Assembly (NCBI RefSeq): GCF_900102785.1
Contig: NZ_FNGC01000008.1
Location: forward strand, 179,349-243,348
Reading direction: 5' to 3'
Length of the DNA stretch: 64,000 bases
Source: Arthrobacter sp. ok362
Lineage (GTDB): Bacteria > Actinomycetota > Actinomycetes > Actinomycetales > Micrococcaceae
This document shows positions 62,201-64,000 of the stretch, in pieces. The notes beneath the pieces were generated by a model, which did no database searches, was not told the origin of the DNA, and was given only the letters and a program-made list of their open reading frames with translations. The position numbers and the translations under genes were made by a program. The number at the start of each line of letters is the position of its first letter. Positions within the stretch are counted from its first letter, which is position 1.

Positions 62201-62350
62201 ACCGTGTACGTGCAGGACATCCCGAGCGCCGACGACGAAACGATCGAGGAATCGGGCGTCTTCGGCCGGGCCGCCGTCGAGCGTATTCTGGGCGGGAAAC
62301 TGGTGGAGGAGCGCTCCCTGGATGGAAGCCCCCTGCCGCCCCGCTTCTAG
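59216..62350 (+). CDS. dnaX: DNA polymerase III subunit gamma/tau
   Basis: A 1044-residue clamp-loader ATPase. Walker A is [13 protein letters not shown] (about 46-57), the zinc module has cysteines in CLNC and PCGKCPSC, and Walker B is [12 protein letters not shown]. Residues 1-380 form the AAA+ and collar domains. From 390 on there are long Ala/Pro-rich linkers interrupted by a folded segment at about 580-665 ([20 protein letters not shown]), the tau-like domain that contacts the polymerase. It is longer than E. coli DnaX because of the linkers. I saw no slippery A-run for gamma frameshifting. GTG start; recR follows 50 bp later. Confidence 0.97.
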   Translation: MTVTTALYRRYRPDSFADVIGQEHVTEPLMTALRKNRVNHAYLFSGPRGCGKTTSARILARCLNCAEGPTDTPCGKCPSCVELARGGSGSLDVIEIDAASHGGVDDARDLRERATYAPVRDRYKIFIIDEAHMVTSAGFNALLKIVEEPPEHIKFIFATTEPDKVIGTIRSRTHHYPFRLVPPEPLMAYLELLCTQENVPVAPGVLSLVIRAGGGSVRDSLSVLDQLMAGAGPNGLDYELAVALLGYTHASLLDDVVEAVAASDSATVFRAVDRVIQTGHDPRRFVEDLLERFRDLIIVQAMPESAQSILRGMPADQIARLQNQAHNLGAAELSRAADVTNTALTDMTGATSPRLHLELLCARILLPSSEQTERGIAARIDRVERRLNYAGNDVGAPLAGAPAPAAVSSARTEQTASPRPPAAQVPAAPSPATPAAAATSAASTPPQAEQPPATAPAPAPARRDEPVREPLTAPRVSTSDWPVDEPAAASRPAPAPVSSAALPSVRQPAETAPPAAAPSAEPAPVAAPEAGPSAPAPSAPAPSAPGRTEPAEAGRAPAAVPSPAPGPAAGPGADVEVLRRAWPEILQTLTKIKRSTWALVEPNAQVGHFEDHVLTLAFTTTGLAGAFGRADHADNLRQAIHKTIGIDCQVRAVAGGSNSPASSEPNPKAPASPETPATAATSADVAWGLSPAPQPPAAPANETAEGIPAGAPAQAHAPAAAPPVTPTAPARTGAAPAPMAGAPAPATAAEPQAPAPAAQAPVRAAEPAVEPGAPSEASGSYADPDEDWGPPRDEDAPPLDEEPPLDWDPSPAAPPRRPEPAAAAPARKSTAAPAAKAAGSPAGTQDAGQDPSTDAWARAVEQSPGVWTVGTDSNLGRYTAPAVEPAAPEPEPVPVHYEPAAAQIPEYAGVVSVPSGLSSDHPARAEAAPAPAVAEAVAPRVAAAAAAAVAEAVAVAAAPEAAAPTGRQSLYQRLSNSPEAEAGRAKAPTRAAAATTVYVQDIPSADDETIEESGVFGRAAVERILGGKLVEERSLDGSPLPPRF

Positions 62351-62400
62351 CAGACCCCCGCCGGCTGGCCCCGGCCCCACCCCAAACGAACGAGGACATT

Positions 62401-63000
62401 GTGTACGAAGGCGCAGTTCAAGAGCTGATCGACGAGCTCGGACGCCTTCCCGGAGTGGGGCCCAAGTCAGCCCAGCGGCTGGCCTTCCACATCCTCGAGG
62501 CGGACCCCCAGGACATGAAACGGCTCGTCGATGCCATCACCACCGTGAAGGAACGGGTCAAGTTCTGCACGGTGTGCGGGAACGTGACGGAGCAGGAACT
62601 GTGCAACATCTGCCGCGACCCGCGCCGGGATCCCTCTGTGATCTGCGTCGTCGAAGAATCCAAGGACGTCCTGGCGGTGGAGCGCACGCGGTCGTTCCGC
62701 GGCAGGTACCACGTGCTGGGCGGCGCGATTAATCCAATCGCCGGCATCGGTCCGGAACAGCTCCGGATCCGTGAGCTGCTGACCCGGCTCAACGACGGCG
62801 CCATCCAGGAAATCATCATCGCCACCGACCCCAACCTGGAGGGCGAGGCCACCGCGACGTATCTTGCCCGGATGCTCAAGTCGATTGGCATCGCCGTCAC
62901 CCGGCTCGCGTCCGGCCTGCCCGTGGGCGGGGATCTGGAATACGCCGACGAAGTCACGCTGGGCAGGGCCTTCGAGGGCCGCCGCAACGCGCTGAGCTGA
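62401..63000 (+). CDS. recR: Recombination mediator protein RecR
   Basis: A 199-residue protein of the RecFOR pathway that helps load RecA at gaps. Near the start is the helix-hairpin-helix ([19 protein letters not shown]), then a four-cysteine zinc finger ([18 protein letters not shown]), a Toprim domain ([17 protein letters not shown] to [18 protein letters not shown]) and a C-terminal Walker-like segment. GTG start with GAGGAC upstream. Cotranscribed with dnaX, as is usual. Confidence 0.98.
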   Translation: MYEGAVQELIDELGRLPGVGPKSAQRLAFHILEADPQDMKRLVDAITTVKERVKFCTVCGNVTEQELCNICRDPRRDPSVICVVEESKDVLAVERTRSFRGRYHVLGGAINPIAGIGPEQLRIRELLTRLNDGAIQEIIIATDPNLEGEATATYLARMLKSIGIAVTRLASGLPVGGDLEYADEVTLGRAFEGRRNALS

Positions 63001-63007
63001 CTGACTC

Positions 63008-63586
63008 GTGGCAGCCACCGGCAACGACACCCCGGTCCCGCTCCTCACCGAGCGTTTGCTGTTGCGTCCGTTGACGGCGGACGACGCCAGCGCCCTGCTC
63101 CGATTCCGCGCCCATCCGGCAGCGACGCGGTACCTATCCCACGGCCCGCTCACCCCGGCGCAGAACCGCGCCCGGCTTGAGCAGGCGCTGACCGCCGCGG
63201 CAGCCTCCACTGCCGAGTGGTTTCACTTCGGCTGGGCCATCGAGCTCCGGGCCACCGGTGAAGTCGTTGGGGACGGCCGGACCTGGAACACGGAGGAGCC
63301 CCCGGCTCCCGGCCGGATTCCGGCAGCGTCAGCCAGCCTGGGCTACGTTCTGCACCCGGACCACCACGGGCTCGGCCTCGGCCGGGAGGCCGCCGGCGCC
63401 CTGGTCGACTGGCTTTTCACCGTCCGCGGCAGCGAGACCATTTTCGCGGGGGTTTACGAGCCCAATCTCCCCTCGCGCAGGCTGCTGGAGGGCCTGGGCT
63501 TCCAGAAGGACCGCTTCTTCCCGGTTGCCGAGGCCACAGCAGGCAAGCAGCTGCCGTCCTGGCGCTACCGGCTGGACCGCGGCTAG
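63008..63586 (+). CDS. GNAT-family N-acetyltransferase (RimJ/RimL-like)
   Basis: A 192-residue acetyltransferase. LLTERLLLRPLTADDASALL is the family start and LGYVLHPDHHGLGLGREAAG the acetyl-CoA motif. GTG start 7 bp after recR, so it is probably in the same operon. Such enzymes acetylate ribosomal proteins, amino acids or antibiotics; substrate unknown. Confidence 0.9.
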   Translation: MAATGNDTPVPLLTERLLLRPLTADDASALLRFRAHPAATRYLSHGPLTPAQNRARLEQALTAAAASTAEWFHFGWAIELRATGEVVGDGRTWNTEEPPAPGRIPAASASLGYVLHPDHHGLGLGREAAGALVDWLFTVRGSETIFAGVYEPNLPSRRLLEGLGFQKDRFFPVAEATAGKQLPSWRYRLDRG

Positions 63587-63650
63587 CGCCTGGAAGCTGC
63601 CGGCCCCGGGCGGCAGGGCCGGTGTGACAGTGCCGCGGACCGGCGTCGTG

Positions 63651-64000
63651 GAGCCTGTCAAGTTGTTTGTGTAAGTGAGGCGGAGTGTCATCGGTTCAGA
63701 TAGGGTCCGAGCCGGTCGGGGTAGTTCAGGACCAGGATGCCGAGGGCGTCGGTCCATCCTTGGGTGGTCGTGCCTTCGATGAGTTTGTGGAACGACTTCG
63801 AGCGGTTGGCACGGGTTTTGCTGTCCACCTTCGCCCGTTCTTTGGCGCGTTTGTCCTCGATGTTGCAGATGGCCAGCCAGAGCAGCTTCACGGCGGCCTG
63901 GTCGTTCGGGAAGTGTCCGCGGTTCTTGGTGACCTTGCGCAGCTGGTAGTTCAGCGACTCGATGGCGTTGGTCGTGTAGATGATCCGCCGGACCGGCGGC
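63651..64000 (-). mobile_element. End of an IS256-family insertion sequence, cut by the window edge
   Basis: From about 63651 the sequence changes to a lower-GC end (GAGCCTGTCAAGTTGTTTGT) of the sort seen as IS256-family inverted repeats, followed by the transposase 3' end. The left end and the target duplication cannot be checked. It is inserted after the recR-GNAT operon. Confidence 0.75.
63688..64000 (-). CDS. IS256-family transposase, C-terminal part
   Basis: The reading frame enters from the right edge and ends at 63688 after about 104 codons. It contains [20 protein letters not shown], the mutator/IS256 signature, and ends [19 protein letters not shown]. The catalytic DDE residues lie outside the window. 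The part present is uninterrupted. Confidence 0.9.
   Translation of the reverse strand, partial: PPVRRIIYTTNAIESLNYQLRKVTKNRGHFPNDQAAVKLLWLAICNIEDKRAKERAKVDSKTRANRSKSFHKLIEGTTTQGWTDALGILVLNYPDRLGPYLNR

Noticed and set aside
59216..62350. Programmed frameshifting in dnaX to make gamma.
   Set aside because: No slippery A- or T-run with a following hairpin is evident; the long linkers explain the size.

Overview
The window is very GC-rich DNA from a high-GC Gram-positive, most likely an Arthrobacter/Pseudarthrobacter-type member of the Micrococcaceae. This rests on the ffs-dnaX-recR order, a RamB-type regulator beside the glyoxylate shunt genes, many GTG/TTG starts, several TANNNT boxes placed for leaderless transcripts, and an actinobacterial DUF4192 remnant. 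The genus is inferred, not proven.

Layout. 95-8812 (minus): a six-gene catabolic operon (MHS transporter, thiamine-diphosphate enzyme, aldehyde dehydrogenase, amidohydrolase, M20 carbamoylase-like hydrolase, aminotransferase), divergent from a PucR/CdaR-type regulator (8965-10158). The enzyme set reads as a route from a cyclic or carbamoylated amino compound through an amino acid, 2-oxo acid and aldehyde to a carboxylic acid. 10.2-16.5 kb: housekeeping and unknown genes, tRNA-guanine transglycosylase (tgt) and a queuosine-precursor transporter, which suggests queuine salvage. 16.7-22.8 kb: a second MHS transporter, a dual-cysteine pyridoxal/HMP kinase, a DUF1801 protein, a serpin lipoprotein and pyruvate:quinone oxidoreductase (poxB). 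22.9-27.7 kb: ramB-like regulator, aceA and aceB. 28.0-40.1 kb: CynX-type transporter, ROK repressor and a nine-gene sugar locus (three Gfo/Idh/MocA oxidoreductases, two TIM-barrel isomerases, an ABC importer without its ATPase, one unknown gene). 40.1-48.4 kb: a mixed region with three decayed genes, GNAT, DsbA-like protein, pncB, two small ORFs, and a flavohaemoglobin coupled to a coiled-coil DivIVA-like protein, followed by a TetR regulator. 48.4-58.3 kb: LytR_C protein, HAD hydrolase, stealth sugar-phosphotransferase with an apparent non-canonical start, phosphoesterase, formaldehyde dehydrogenase, glutathione peroxidase, M23 peptidase, MpaB-like oxygenase. 58.5-63.6 kb: tRNA-Ser(GGA), an unusual repeat array, SRP RNA, dnaX, recR, GNAT. 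The right edge holds the end of an IS256-family element.

The most unusual material is non-coding: a dispersed family of about 60-bp nested palindromes (six copies, each just 3' of a gene), and a 314-bp array of GGACATGCCC/GGGCATGTCC and TGGACATAA motifs between tRNA-Ser and ffs. I saw no CRISPR array, prophage or classical defence island.
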